In this document: positions 1 to 8,482 of the stretch, one piece after another | Layout of the letters: every line of letters begins with the position of its first letter | How positions within the stretch are numbered: position 1 is the first letter of the stretch | DNA from: a bacterium | Lineage (GTDB): Bacteria > SM23-31 | DNA: 35,942 nucleotides | Assembly: GCA_028278455.1 (NCBI GenBank) | Contig: JANQEH010000130.1 | Span: 1-35,942, forward strand | Direction: 5' to 3' | Notes under the pieces: model-generated | Databases searched by the model: none | What the model saw: only the letters and a program-made list of their open reading frames with translations | Told to the model about the DNA's origin: nothing | Translations under genes and position numbers: made by a program

Positions 1-1697
1 TAAAAAACCTGCATTTTATTAAAGAAGTCCGTCCTGTAACAAGATATATTCGGAGAAAACCGGTAAAGAAAATAAATGCTGTTAGCGCTATACTGACTAA
101 GGTTAATACGGACCAGGAGGTTTATGGAAATTCTTATAATCAGAACGATCTTATAAATACAATCCCGCTGCACAATGCCGGAATAACGGGTAAAGGTATA
201 TTAATAGGTGTACTTGACACGGGTTTCAACCTCGAACATGAGTCTCTCGAAAACATGAATGTGGTGGCTGAATACGATTTCATCAACAAAGACGGTGAAA
301 CAATGAACGAACCCGGGCAGGATATTTACAGCCAGGACAGCCACGGTACAGCTGTTTTATCGGCAGTTGGAGGATATTTCTCGGGGGCTCTAATCGGGGC
401 AGCTTATGGGGCGGATTTTGCTATTGCAAAAACAGAGGATAACTCAGGCGAATTTGCCGTGGAAGAAGACTATTGGGTAGCTGGTATCGAATGGCTCGAT
501 TCTCTTGGAGCGGATGTGGTTACAAGCTCTCTGGGATACAACCTGTTCTCTGACAAACAGTATGCTCTGGCCGATATGGATGGGCAGACCACTGTAACGA
601 CTATAGCGGCAGCGCTCGCTGCCGAAAAGGGCATTGTTGTTGTAAACTCTGCAGGAAATGAAGGCAATAATTCCTGGCGGATTATCACTGCCCCTGCCGA
701 TGCGGACGGTATTCTTGCGGTCGGTGCAGTAAATTCAAACGGAGAGATAGCGAACTTCAGCTCACGCGGACCAACTGCGGACGGAAGGATCAAACCCGAT
801 GTAGTAGCACCTGGTGTATCGGTCTTTTCTGCATACTCTGGTTTTTACAGCCTGTACAGTTATCCGGACGGAACTTCAATGGCTGCCCCGCTGGTCGCCG
901 GTTCAGCAGCGCTTATCCTTTCAGCACACCCAGAACTTGTTCCGGATAAAGTAATTGCAGCGCTGAAGTCGACTGCCGACAGGTCCGGAAATCCTGATAA
1001 CACATACGGTTGGGGACTAATTGACTCCTATAATGCCGCAACATATTACGGACCTGTTTTCAGCAATACCCCGGGGGTAAGCGAGATTCCGGGGGGGCTG
1101 GAGATCACGGTCAATATTCTTTCGGGATCAGCCCTAAATAGCAATAACACGGGCGTATATTACTGCATTGAGAGCAGTCAGTCTTTTAATAAAGCCGAAT
1201 TTCAGGATCCCGTGGGAGATGAATACACGGCACTGATACCCCTGACAGGTTCTGAGGATAATGTATGGTTCTTCTTAGCGGCAGAGGATAATTCAGGACA
1301 GACAACAAGATACCCCGGCTGGAACAAGACATCGTCCTTCCGTTATAACACTTCGAGCGATGAGCTCGTTATGCCGATGCGGAATGAGCGGGATCTTGAA
1401 TTGGAAACACCTGACAATTTTTCTCTCAGCCAGAACTATCCGAATCCCTTCGGATACATTACGAAGTTTGCCGTTGATATGCTTGAAACAGCATATCTCA
1501 GTATAAAGATCTATAATGTGCTCGGTCAGCAGGTCAGAAGCATTTTCTCGGGGGATCTCCCCGCTGGTTCATACCTGTTCGATTGGAACGGAATTAATGA
1601 TATGGGTATCAGGGTTGGATCAGGTGTATACTTCTGCAGAATGACATCCCGGGGATATGCAAAAACCATCAAAATGGTCTTTGTGAACACCCGGTAG
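1..1697 (+). CDS. Secreted subtilisin-like serine peptidase (S8) with C-terminal sorting domain, 5'-truncated
   Basis: The reading frame is open from the first full codon at base 3 to a TAG at 1695-1697, so the start lies outside the window and about 564 residues are visible. The ATG at 255 is not the start, because the catalytic Asp motif GVLDTG (GAC at 216-218) lies upstream of it. The other triad residues are visible: His in SHGTA (CAC at 342-344) and Ser in GTSMAAP (TCA at 876-878). The oxyanion Asn is probably in NSAGNEG. The last ~85 residues (LSQNYPNPF ... GSGVYFCRM ... KTIKMVFV) match the Por/type A sorting or FlgD-like Ig C-terminal domain of FCB-group exported proteins, suggesting type IX secretion and surface attachment. 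Substrate is unknown. Signal peptide and any propeptide are not visible. Confidence 0.93.
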   Translation, partial: KNLHFIKEVRPVTRYIRRKPVKKINAVSAILTKVNTDQEVYGNSYNQNDLINTIPLHNAGITGKGILIGVLDTGFNLEHESLENMNVVAEYDFINKDGETMNEPGQDIYSQDSHGTAVLSAVGGYFSGALIGAAYGADFAIAKTEDNSGEFAVEEDYWVAGIEWLDSLGADVVTSSLGYNLFSDKQYALADMDGQTTVTTIAAALAAEKGIVVVNSAGNEGNNSWRIITAPADADGILAVGAVNSNGEIANFSSRGPTADGRIKPDVVAPGVSVFSAYSGFYSLYSYPDGTSMAAPLVAGSAALILSAHPELVPDKVIAALKSTADRSGNPDNTYGWGLIDSYNAATYYGPVFSNTPGVSEIPGGLEITVNILSGSALNSNNTGVYYCIESSQSFNKAEFQDPVGDEYTALIPLTGSEDNVWFFLAAEDNSGQTTRYPGWNKTSSFRYNTSSDELVMPMRNERDLELETPDNFSLSQNYPNPFGYITKFAVDMLETAYLSIKIYNVLGQQVRSIFSGDLPAGSYLFDWNGINDMGIRVGSGVYFCRMTSRGYAKTIKMVFVNTR

Positions 1698-1735
1698 CAC
1701 GATTAGATTTAATGATCTATAAACACTTGAAACCA

Positions 1736-1796
1736 TTGTCATTTCGAGCACAGTCCCGACTCTACTGTAAAGTAGCAGCAAGCCGGGAAATCTCAG
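1736..1796 (+). repeat. REP/MITE-like intergenic repeat, copy 1
   Basis: About 61 bp. It begins TTGTCATTTCGAGC and ends GGGAAATCTCAG, with a variable centre. Similar elements occur at 4186-4246 and 26462-26522, with an inverted relative at 26396-26445. All copies are intergenic. The termini are partly self-complementary (GAGATTT/AAATCTC-like), as in non-autonomous palindromic repeats. Confidence 0.7.
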
Positions 1797-2000
1797 CACA
1801 AAAATTCAAATTCTAATCAGAGTAGATAACTTCAATTGTTTCTTGATTGGCTGGCCATTCTCACTTAAAGTACTTGATTTATAAAGTCCAGAGGATTATT
1901 AAACTCCATTCAATCTTTGCGTCTCAACTGGATTTTACCATAGTAAAAATCCAACATCCGGCATTACATCAAAAGCGAAATCCCACGTTTATTGATTATC

Positions 2001-2029
2001 TTGTAGTTTGTTGAAAAATATAGTATATT
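2001..2029 (+). promoter_or_regulatory. Putative sigma-70 promoter of aspS
   Basis: TTGTAG at 2001-2006 and TATATT at 2024-2029 are separated by 17 bases. Transcription would start near 2036, about 30 bases before the aspS ATG at 2068. Judged by eye only. Confidence 0.4.
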
Positions 2030-2067
2030 TAAAGCTTTGAAAATATGATAATTTCACAGGATAAAAA

Positions 2068-3864
2068 ATGGCTGAAAGCACTTTCTTGAAGAGAACGTAT
2101 AATTGCGGTGAACTGCGAAAAGAAAACTCCGGAAAAGAAGTCATCCTCAATGGCTGGGTAGACTCGTGGAGGGATCATGGAGGTGTAAGATTCATAGACC
2201 TTCGCGACAGGTATGGAAAGACACAGATCGTTTTCGATCTGGAAAAAGATAAAAGCACACATGCCTTAGCGAAGGATATGAAACGGGAATTCGTACTCGC
2301 GGTCAGAGGCATTGTCAGTGAGCGTCCGGAAGGGATGGTTAATAAGACTATGCCTACAGGAGAGATCGAAGTCAACACAGAAGAGATCGTTGTGCTGAAC
2401 GCAAGTCAGACAACGCCGTTCGTGATAAGCGACGAACTTGATGTATCCGAGGATCTCAGGATGAAATGGAGATACCTCGACTTAAGAAGGAATTTCATGC
2501 AGAAGAACCTTATGCTCAGGCACAAGATCTGCCAGACCATAAGGAGCTATTTCGATTCCCGTGGATTCATTGACATCGAAACCCCGATGCTCATGAAAAG
2601 CACTCCTGAAGGCGCAAGAGACTACCTCGTTCCCAGCAGGATCTTCCCCGGCAGTTTCTATGCCCTGCCACAGTCTCCGCAGACATACAAGCAGATACTT
2701 ATGGTGTCAGGATTCGATAAGTATTTCCAAATCGTAAAGTGTTTCAGGGATGAGGACCTGAGGGCAGACCGCCAGCCGGAATTCACACAGCTCGATCTCG
2801 AAATGTCATTCGTCGATGAAGAGGATGTGCACAGGGAGATTGAAGGCTGTTTCAAGGCTCTTTATAAGGATATCCTGGGATTGGAGCTTCAGTTCCCATT
2901 ACCTTCAATGACCTATGCCGAGGCTATGAACACCTACGGGACGGACAAACCAGATCTCAGGTGGGATCTGCAGATAGTCAATCTGAATGAGATTGTTAAA
3001 AGCTCCGAATTCAAGGTTTTTGCAGATATGGTTTCCGGCGGAGGAACTGTAAGGGGCATAAAAGTTGACGGTAAGGCAGATATCACAAGAAAGATAATTG
3101 ATTCACTCACGGAATATACGAAAGATCAGGGAGCTAAGGGGCTTGTCGTGCTTAAAGTTACGGAAAATGGCCTCGAGGGTGGTGTCTCAAAGTTCCTCAG
3201 TGATAATGAAAAGAAAGCCATACTCGAAACATTCGAAGCAAAGGCAGGTGACCTGCTCCTGATAGTAGCAGATACCGTAAAAAGATCTCTTGCCGTTCTC
3301 GGAAACCTCCGTTTGGAAGTTATAAAAAGGTTCGAGATCCCGCGTAATGAAGATTTCAACCTGCTTTGGGTGACGGAATTCCCGCTTGTAGAGGAAGATG
3401 AGGAAACGGGCCATATCACATTTACACACCACCCGTTCACATCACCGATGCTCGAAGATGTCGACAAAATGTTCACCGATCCGGTCAATGTCCGCTCACG
3501 AGCATACGATCTTGTTATGAACGGATATGAACTCGGATCGGGCAGTATAAGGATCCACCAGAGAGACCTGCAGGAAAAAATATTCGACCTCCTGAAACTC
3601 AGCAGGGAAGAAGCGCAGGAGAAGTTCGGATTCCTGCTAAATGCATTCGAATACGGAGCACCTCCCCACGGCGGTATCGCTCTCGGACTTGACCGAATTG
3701 CAATGATATTTGCAGGTGAAGACTCGATAAGAGAGGTCGTTGCATTCCCGAAGACATTGAGGGCATTCTGCCCGATGGTGGAAACTCCGTCAGAGGTTGA
3801 TCCCGAACAGCTGAAAGAACTCGGAATAGAAGTGATCAAGCAGGAAGAAGACAAAGACGATTAA
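2068..3864 (+). CDS. aspS: Aspartyl-tRNA synthetase (bacterial type, non-discriminating-like)
   Basis: 598 residues, the usual length for bacterial AspRS. It charges tRNA with aspartate in the cytoplasm. Visible parts: N-terminal OB-fold anticodon-binding domain (1-110), class II catalytic core with motif 2 FRDEDLRADRQPEFTQ, a bacterial GAD insertion (roughly 290-420), and motif 3 GGIALGLDRIAM near the C-terminus. The anticodon domain has RDHGG (His37) and RPEG (Gly89). These match the His/Gly pair described for the non-discriminating enzyme of Pseudomonas aeruginosa, rather than the Leu/Lys of E. coli, so it may also make Asp-tRNA(Asn). Start: ATG with an AGGA-like Shine-Dalgarno about 9 bases upstream. 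It appears monocistronic. Confidence 0.97.
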   Translation: MAESTFLKRTYNCGELRKENSGKEVILNGWVDSWRDHGGVRFIDLRDRYGKTQIVFDLEKDKSTHALAKDMKREFVLAVRGIVSERPEGMVNKTMPTGEIEVNTEEIVVLNASQTTPFVISDELDVSEDLRMKWRYLDLRRNFMQKNLMLRHKICQTIRSYFDSRGFIDIETPMLMKSTPEGARDYLVPSRIFPGSFYALPQSPQTYKQILMVSGFDKYFQIVKCFRDEDLRADRQPEFTQLDLEMSFVDEEDVHREIEGCFKALYKDILGLELQFPLPSMTYAEAMNTYGTDKPDLRWDLQIVNLNEIVKSSEFKVFADMVSGGGTVRGIKVDGKADITRKIIDSLTEYTKDQGAKGLVVLKVTENGLEGGVSKFLSDNEKKAILETFEAKAGDLLLIVADTVKRSLAVLGNLRLEVIKRFEIPRNEDFNLLWVTEFPLVEEDEETGHITFTHHPFTSPMLEDVDKMFTDPVNVRSRAYDLVMNGYELGSGSIRIHQRDLQEKIFDLLKLSREEAQEKFGFLLNAFEYGAPPHGGIALGLDRIAMIFAGEDSIREVVAFPKTLRAFCPMVETPSEVDPEQLKELGIEVIKQEEDKDD

Positions 3865-3966
3865 GATGCAGGAAGTTTACATAAAGAATTATTAGACAAG
3901 TATGATTTTACACCATCTTGATAATTATACCGATATTATAGCTTATATAGGATTGGTTACTTTTCC

Positions 3967-4043
3967 CGGTAGCCGCTGGCTTCAGCCTGCATCTAATAAT
4001 TCGTTCTTGTTAAAGATGCGCGGGTTGAAGCCTGCGGCTACCG
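3967..4043. repeat. Long imperfect palindrome (CGGTAGCCGC ... GCGGCTACCG)
   Basis: The left arm 3967-3994 and the right arm 4014-4043 are near-perfect reverse complements (28 and 30 bases, both starting CGGTAGCCGC when read inward on their own strand). They are separated by a ~19-base AT-rich loop. It could fold into a strong cruciform or RNA hairpin. No transposase lies nearby, and its function is unknown. Confidence 0.8.
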
Positions 4044-4185
4044 AAAGTATTATAACTGTCATCCTCTGCCTGCCCCAGTCTGTTTGGGCGAAAACGGGGA
4101 TCCGGAATGTTGTTCATTTTATTTCTTATCTCCGTTGCGCCGATAAGACGGGGATCCGGTCGAAATTACAAAAACTAATTTCTTA

Positions 4186-4246
4186 CTGTCATTTCGAGCG
4201 AAGCACCGATTCTGCATACAGAAAGGGGCAAGCAGAGAAATCTCAG
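4186..4246 (+). repeat. REP/MITE-like intergenic repeat, copy 2
   Basis: Starts CTGTCATTTCGAGC and ends GAGAAATCTCAG, 61 bp. It has the same termini and length as the element at 1736-1796 and a different centre. Confidence 0.7.
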
Positions 4247-4314
4247 AGAGGGATAAATATATTAACATTAGCTTATAAATATTTGAAACTGCAGTAAGAA
4301 AACCAGGAAAATAA

Positions 4315-5421
4315 ATGCCCGACAAGGATAAAAAACTAAACCTCGCCGTCTTTTTCGGTGGAAGAAGCAGCGAGCACGAAGTCTCATTGAGCACAGCAAA
4401 AAACGTCATAGATGCCGTTGACAGAGATATTTACGAAGTAATTCTGATAGGAATAACACGTAAGGGAAGATGGGTGGTTGGGGATGGTGCCGAAAAAATG
4501 CTCAATGGTGAATACATTGGATCAAAAAACAGGATCTTCATACCTGCAGAGCCGGTTTCCGGGAGGCTTGCTATTGTCGATAGTGCAGAAAATGTTAAAT
4601 TCCTTGAAAAAATAGATGTTGCGCTGCCCCTGCTTCATGGCCATTACGGGGAGGACGGCACAATCCAGGGATTATTCGAGCTTACCGGTATTCCTTATGT
4701 AGGTGCAGGAGTAGCCGCTTCAGCAGTCGGAATGGACAAAATATTGATGAAGAACGTCTTTATAGCCAACAGGATTCCGGTCGTCAAAAGCGTCCATTTC
4801 ACGCGGTACGACTGGGATAAAGATAAAGATTACCTCATCGGTGTAATCAGGGATACATTCAAGATCCCGCTCTTTGTTAAACCCGCGAATACCGGTTCGA
4901 GTGTAGGTGTTTCAAAGGTTAATAGCCTGGAAGAACTCCCGAATGCAATAGATTTTGCAGCCGAGTTCGACGCTAAGATACTCGTTGAGCAGGGAATCGA
5001 TGCCCGTGAAATAGAAGTCTCTGTTCTGGGTAATTTCGAACCCGTTGCCTCTGTTCCCGGAGAGATCATACCTGGAAACGAATTCTACGATTACGAAGCA
5101 AAGTATCTCGATGCAGGATCCGAGCTGAAGATTCCCGCTCCCCTTGATAAAAATATGATCGAGAAGGTGCGGAGCATGGCGATCGCAGCTTTTAAATCGA
5201 TCGACTGTTCGGGAATGGCAAGGGTGGATATGTTCATCGAGAAGGGCACAGACAACCTCTACGTCAATGAGCTGAACACTATCCCGGGATTTACAGCTAT
5301 CAGCATGTACCCGAAACTCTGGGAAGCAACAGGGCTCAAGTACAAAGACCTCATCAACAAGCTTATCGAATTCGCCCTCGACCGCTGGGAACAAAAGCAG
5401 AAAAACAGGACGTATTTGTAG
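4315..5421 (+). CDS. ddl: D-alanine--D-alanine ligase
   Basis: 368 residues. It joins two D-alanines using ATP to make the dipeptide end of the peptidoglycan stem peptide (cytoplasm). An ATP-grasp enzyme: N-terminal FFGGRSSEHEVS (about 13-24), PLLHGHYGEDGTIQG, the ATP-binding loop KPANTGSSVGVSKV, and the Mg/substrate-binding YVNELNTIPGFT near the end. Start ATG follows an AGGA (aaaccaggaaaataa) at good spacing. It stands alone between repeat-filled gaps. A 7-bp hairpin just after the stop may terminate it. Confidence 0.96.
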   Translation: MPDKDKKLNLAVFFGGRSSEHEVSLSTAKNVIDAVDRDIYEVILIGITRKGRWVVGDGAEKMLNGEYIGSKNRIFIPAEPVSGRLAIVDSAENVKFLEKIDVALPLLHGHYGEDGTIQGLFELTGIPYVGAGVAASAVGMDKILMKNVFIANRIPVVKSVHFTRYDWDKDKDYLIGVIRDTFKIPLFVKPANTGSSVGVSKVNSLEELPNAIDFAAEFDAKILVEQGIDAREIEVSVLGNFEPVASVPGEIIPGNEFYDYEAKYLDAGSELKIPAPLDKNMIEKVRSMAIAAFKSIDCSGMARVDMFIEKGTDNLYVNELNTIPGFTAISMYPKLWEATGLKYKDLINKLIEFALDRWEQKQKNRTYL

Positions 5422-5427
5422 GCTTAC

Positions 5428-5449
5428 TCCCTGAATTTGAAATCAGGGA
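5428..5449 (+). terminator. Weak hairpin terminator after ddl
   Basis: TCCCTGA (5428-5434) pairs with TCAGGGA (5443-5449) seven bases after the ddl stop codon. Only a weak T-run (ATTTACC) follows. Confidence 0.35.
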
Positions 5450-5456
5450 TTTACCA

Positions 5457-5674
5457 ACACCTCCCTTTTGTCCCTTTCGAGGGGGAAATATAATCTTGCT
5501 CTCTCATCGCATAATAGTAAATATATTCTTTCTATTCTGAACTATACTCCTTCTCCTTCAATTGGGGAATACTTTTATAACTCCCCTTCTAAAGGCGCTA
5601 AAACATACGTTTATTCTATTCTAAAATAAACTCTCTGAATCGTTGTCAATATATACTCCCCCCTTAAAAGGGGG
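5457..5674. repeat. Degenerate C-rich/G-rich repeat remnants
   Basis: The 266-base gap between the convergent ddl and radical SAM genes carries several fragments of one pattern: cctcccttttgtccc...gaggggga near 5457-5487, ctccttctccttcaattgggg near 5547, actccccttctaaagg near 5579, and CCCCCTTAAAAGGGGG at 5659-5674. The last is a 7-bp-stem hairpin just past the 3' end of the - strand gene and may help terminate it. A related 'ttaaagggggatgttcag' occurs near 12680. Confidence 0.5.
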
Positions 5675-5687
5675 ATGTTAAGTTTTC

Positions 5688-7103
5688 CTATGGTCTTCTG
5701 AATATCTTCCCGGCAATGAAATCGATATGATTCAGAAATATCTTCTTTACTGTCCTTGAGAACTGCGAAGGATCGAAATTAATCCTGTATAGATTCAGCA
5801 ATAGACCAACATACATTAATTTAAATACAGAAATCCTTCTGTTCTCAATTATCAGCGTATCTCCAACCTCCAACAGAAGAAGATTTCTCCATTTCGGCTT
5901 ATGATTTGCCCATGAAAAATCAGCAGGTATAAAACCTCCCTCCCTTGCCTGCTTCTCGAGAGAAGTTCCGGGATATAGCTTCATCCCCAGTGTATTGGCA
6001 AAATAGTCAATCTCGTCCCTGTGATTCCTCAGCCACCGGATGTCATTCAAACAATCCCCGATTGTCTGATCAGGATGGCCGAAAATAAAGAACACTTTAG
6101 TTTTTATTCCCAGCTCCCTGCACCAGCGCAGTACGTTTTCTGCCTGTCCTACAGTTATATGCTTGTTAAGTTTTTTAAGGAGCTTCTCATTTGTGGTTTC
6201 TATACCCATATCTATGAAACAGCAGCCTGATTCTTTCATGATTTCCAGCAGGGAGCGATCAACCGTATCGGCCCTGATCTCGCACTCCCAGAGCATATTA
6301 TACGGTTTGATCATCTTGCAGAATTCGAGTACATGCTCTCTGTCAGCTGTAAATGTACTGTCAAAAAGTTTCAATCCCTTTATTCTTTTGACAGACAGAA
6401 TCGTATCTATCTCGGCTTTCACGGATTCCATTGATCTTGATTTGATCCCGCCAGGAAACATCCTCGATGCAGAACAGAAAGAACAGTTAGCAGAACACCC
6501 TCTTGATGTCATGATAACTTCTGTATCTACATTAAAATGATTAAGCTTGAAGATATAATCATGATCGAAGAGATGCCTTGCCGGATTAGGAAGATCATCG
6601 AGCGAATTGATCCTCCTGGATCTGTTCTCAACTATATGGCCGTTCTCCCTGTAGCATAAACCTGCAATGGATTTTGCCTCATTCGCCTCGTTTCTCAGAA
6701 TCTTGTTACACAAACTGAGAAATGAATATTCAGCTTCACCTTTTAAAACATAGTCTATTGAAGTTATGTTTTCAAGCGTATCCCTGGCAGCAAAGGTAGC
6801 ATGGTTCCCCCCGTATACGACGATTGTGCAGGGTAAAATATCCTTAACACAATTTGCAACCTGAAAGCTCTGCTTCCTGCTTGGGGTAGTTCCGCCGATC
6901 CCCACGATCTTCGGACTCCAAACAGTAAGATCGCTTTCAAACCTGCCGCCGTAAAAATTAAGATCCACGATTTTTACTGTAAAACCGTTGCTTTCAAGAA
7001 CGGCCGCTATCGAAGCCAGTCCAAGGGGGAGCATATTGCTGTGAGCTACACTGTATCCTTTAGGATACACTAAAAGGACATCATATTTGGAATTTTCTGG
7101 CAT
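5688..7103 (-). CDS. B12-binding-type radical SAM protein, function unknown
   Basis: 471 residues. The N-terminal ~140 residues look like a cobalamin-binding-type Rossmann domain: DVLLVYPKG start, 'LPLGLASIAAVLE', 'VGIGGTTPS', 'VYGGNHATFAA', then the typical 'VLKGEAEYSF'. The radical SAM domain follows with the 4Fe-4S ligands C203, C207 and C210 (CSANCSFC), and later segments typical of the family ('FDSTFTADREHVLEFC', 'DMGIETTNEKLLKKLNKH', 'FFIFGHPDQT'). The family includes methyltransferases and ring-forming enzymes acting on lipids, cofactors or natural products, so the substrate cannot be named. No biosynthetic partner lies beside it: ddl is convergent and an exported protein is divergent. 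No clear Shine-Dalgarno precedes the ATG. Confidence 0.85.
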   Translation of the reverse strand: MPENSKYDVLLVYPKGYSVAHSNMLPLGLASIAAVLESNGFTVKIVDLNFYGGRFESDLTVWSPKIVGIGGTTPSRKQSFQVANCVKDILPCTIVVYGGNHATFAARDTLENITSIDYVLKGEAEYSFLSLCNKILRNEANEAKSIAGLCYRENGHIVENRSRRINSLDDLPNPARHLFDHDYIFKLNHFNVDTEVIMTSRGCSANCSFCSASRMFPGGIKSRSMESVKAEIDTILSVKRIKGLKLFDSTFTADREHVLEFCKMIKPYNMLWECEIRADTVDRSLLEIMKESGCCFIDMGIETTNEKLLKKLNKHITVGQAENVLRWCRELGIKTKVFFIFGHPDQTIGDCLNDIRWLRNHRDEIDYFANTLGMKLYPGTSLEKQAREGGFIPADFSWANHKPKWRNLLLLEVGDTLIIENRRISVFKLMYVGLLLNLYRINFDPSQFSRTVKKIFLNHIDFIAGKIFRRP

Positions 7104-7312
7104 AATAACAGGTGACCTTGAGACTCAATATTTTACCAATGTAAAAATACAAGTCCACATTATCAACAAAAAATAATTGCTTTTATAATAAGTGTTGACT
7201 AAGTTGTTCCTGAGAAGATTTCTTTTATAAAGGGTTGCCGTCAGATTGAGTGTAGATCTGAAATTAGCTTTTACAGCTTTCGGATTTATATTACTCTTGG
7301 AGAGGATTTCTT

Positions 7313-8419
7313 ATGCAGCTTCAGCGATTCAATCTAACTTTATTAATTATTTTGTTTTTCATTCCATGTGGGACACTCTCCGCACAGGAAAAAGAATATT
7401 ACTTTTATCGTCATAAGAATACATATGGATCGGATCTTAATTTTAATCCGGTAAGTATTCTCATCAACGGCGGCCTGGATATTCTGAGAAACGGCGGACA
7501 TACAAAAGATATTTCAAAACTGCCGGTCTCAAAAGGACTCGATAATGTATTCAATAATGTCTTTCACCCTCTGAAAAACATCGAAAAATACGGGTGGATA
7601 GACTTTTTCCGAGAAGAGATCTTTAACCTCGGTTTCGACAAGAATTCCCTGCAGTATGTCCCGAACTATTCAAATCATGTATTCGGTGCTGGAATTACTT
7701 ACGCAAAATTAACGGAGTGGTTCGACCACCATAATGTGAAACATCCGGCATTTTATTCATTTCTGGTATCATCTCTATATCACATCGCGAATGAAGTTAC
7801 AGAAAATGGTGATTATCAGGGAGTAAATGTCGATCCAATTGCGGATATTTTGATCTTTAATCCGATTGGTTACTTATTATTCAGCAATTCCCGCGTAAAG
7901 CATTTTTTCGGCAAAACACTTCAGGCGAACGACTGGAACCTGCAGCCAATTTTCAACCTGCATAATAACTATCTCGAAAATACGGGACAGCAATTCGTAA
8001 TAAAATATCCTCTGCCCCGTTCTGAGCGCTTCTCTGCTTTCTTGTACTGGGGATTGAACGGGATCGGAGGAATGAGCTATAGACTCGACCACAGGAACTC
8101 TCTATCCATAGGTGTCGGGACTTATGTAAATAAACTCAACGTGAAAAAAAGAGAGATAGGCAGGTTTATTACACCGAATGTCGACGGGGCTGTAGGATTA
8201 TTCTATGACAGGGATAATTCGTTAATGCTTTCAGTGCTATTAACCGGCCCGAAATTATATAATTCAAGAATAAACATCTATCCCGGAATACTGAATTTCT
8301 ATGGGCATTCCCCGGGGATGTTCTTCGGTTTCGGTGAATGGGATAATTTCGTTTTAGGAATGTCGCTAAACCTGATGTCTATTGGATTCGGAATAGGAAA
8401 TACAGGAACATTATACTAA
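7313..8419 (+). CDS. Exported protein of unknown function, probably outer membrane
   Basis: 368 residues with a clear N-terminal signal peptide (hydrophobic LTLLIILFFIPCGTLSA, cleavage probably near SAQ at ~25). The mature part has a helical middle (about 110-190), including 'YHIANEVTENGDYQG' and 'VDPIADILIFNPIGYLLF'. The C-terminal half has alternating aromatic/polar stretches and 'GG/GIG' turns typical of outer-membrane beta strands, ending in an aromatic residue (Tyr). The E..E..D....P.G spacing in the middle is faintly like DUF3943-type proteins, but I do not recognise the family. The Shine-Dalgarno GGAGAGG precedes the ATG. The second exported protein starts about 60 bases downstream and may be co-transcribed. 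Confidence 0.75.
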   Translation: MQLQRFNLTLLIILFFIPCGTLSAQEKEYYFYRHKNTYGSDLNFNPVSILINGGLDILRNGGHTKDISKLPVSKGLDNVFNNVFHPLKNIEKYGWIDFFREEIFNLGFDKNSLQYVPNYSNHVFGAGITYAKLTEWFDHHNVKHPAFYSFLVSSLYHIANEVTENGDYQGVNVDPIADILIFNPIGYLLFSNSRVKHFFGKTLQANDWNLQPIFNLHNNYLENTGQQFVIKYPLPRSERFSAFLYWGLNGIGGMSYRLDHRNSLSIGVGTYVNKLNVKKREIGRFITPNVDGAVGLFYDRDNSLMLSVLLTGPKLYNSRINIYPGILNFYGHSPGMFFGFGEWDNFVLGMSLNLMSIGFGIGNTGTLY

Positions 8420-8482
8420 TCAAATGAATAAATGAAATTATCTCTTTGTTGTTTTTTTGCACAAAATACGGGAAATTAATAC

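Larger units (their letters stand above)
1698..2067. other. Intergenic gap between S8 peptidase and aspS
   Basis: 370 bases without a gene. It holds one copy of the 'TTGTCATTTCGAGC' palindromic repeat (1736-1796) and a sigma-70-like promoter near its right end. I see nothing else interpretable in it. Confidence 0.6.
3865..4314. other. Repeat-rich gap between aspS and ddl
   Basis: 450 bases. It contains the long hairpin at 3967-4043, fragments ending in GGGGATCCGG (around 4075-4105 and 4135-4160), and a TGTCATTTCGAGC repeat at 4186-4246. A 131-codon open frame runs through these repeats (3902-4297) but shows no protein-like features and is not called. Confidence 0.6.

Noticed and set aside
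3126-3854. 242-codon open frame antisense to aspS
   Set aside because: Ser/Arg-rich shadow of the aspS frame, no ribosome site, no recognised domain.
3902-4297. 131-codon + strand open frame between aspS and ddl
   Set aside because: It runs through the hairpin at 3967-4043 and the repeat at 4186-4246, has no Shine-Dalgarno and no protein-like pattern.
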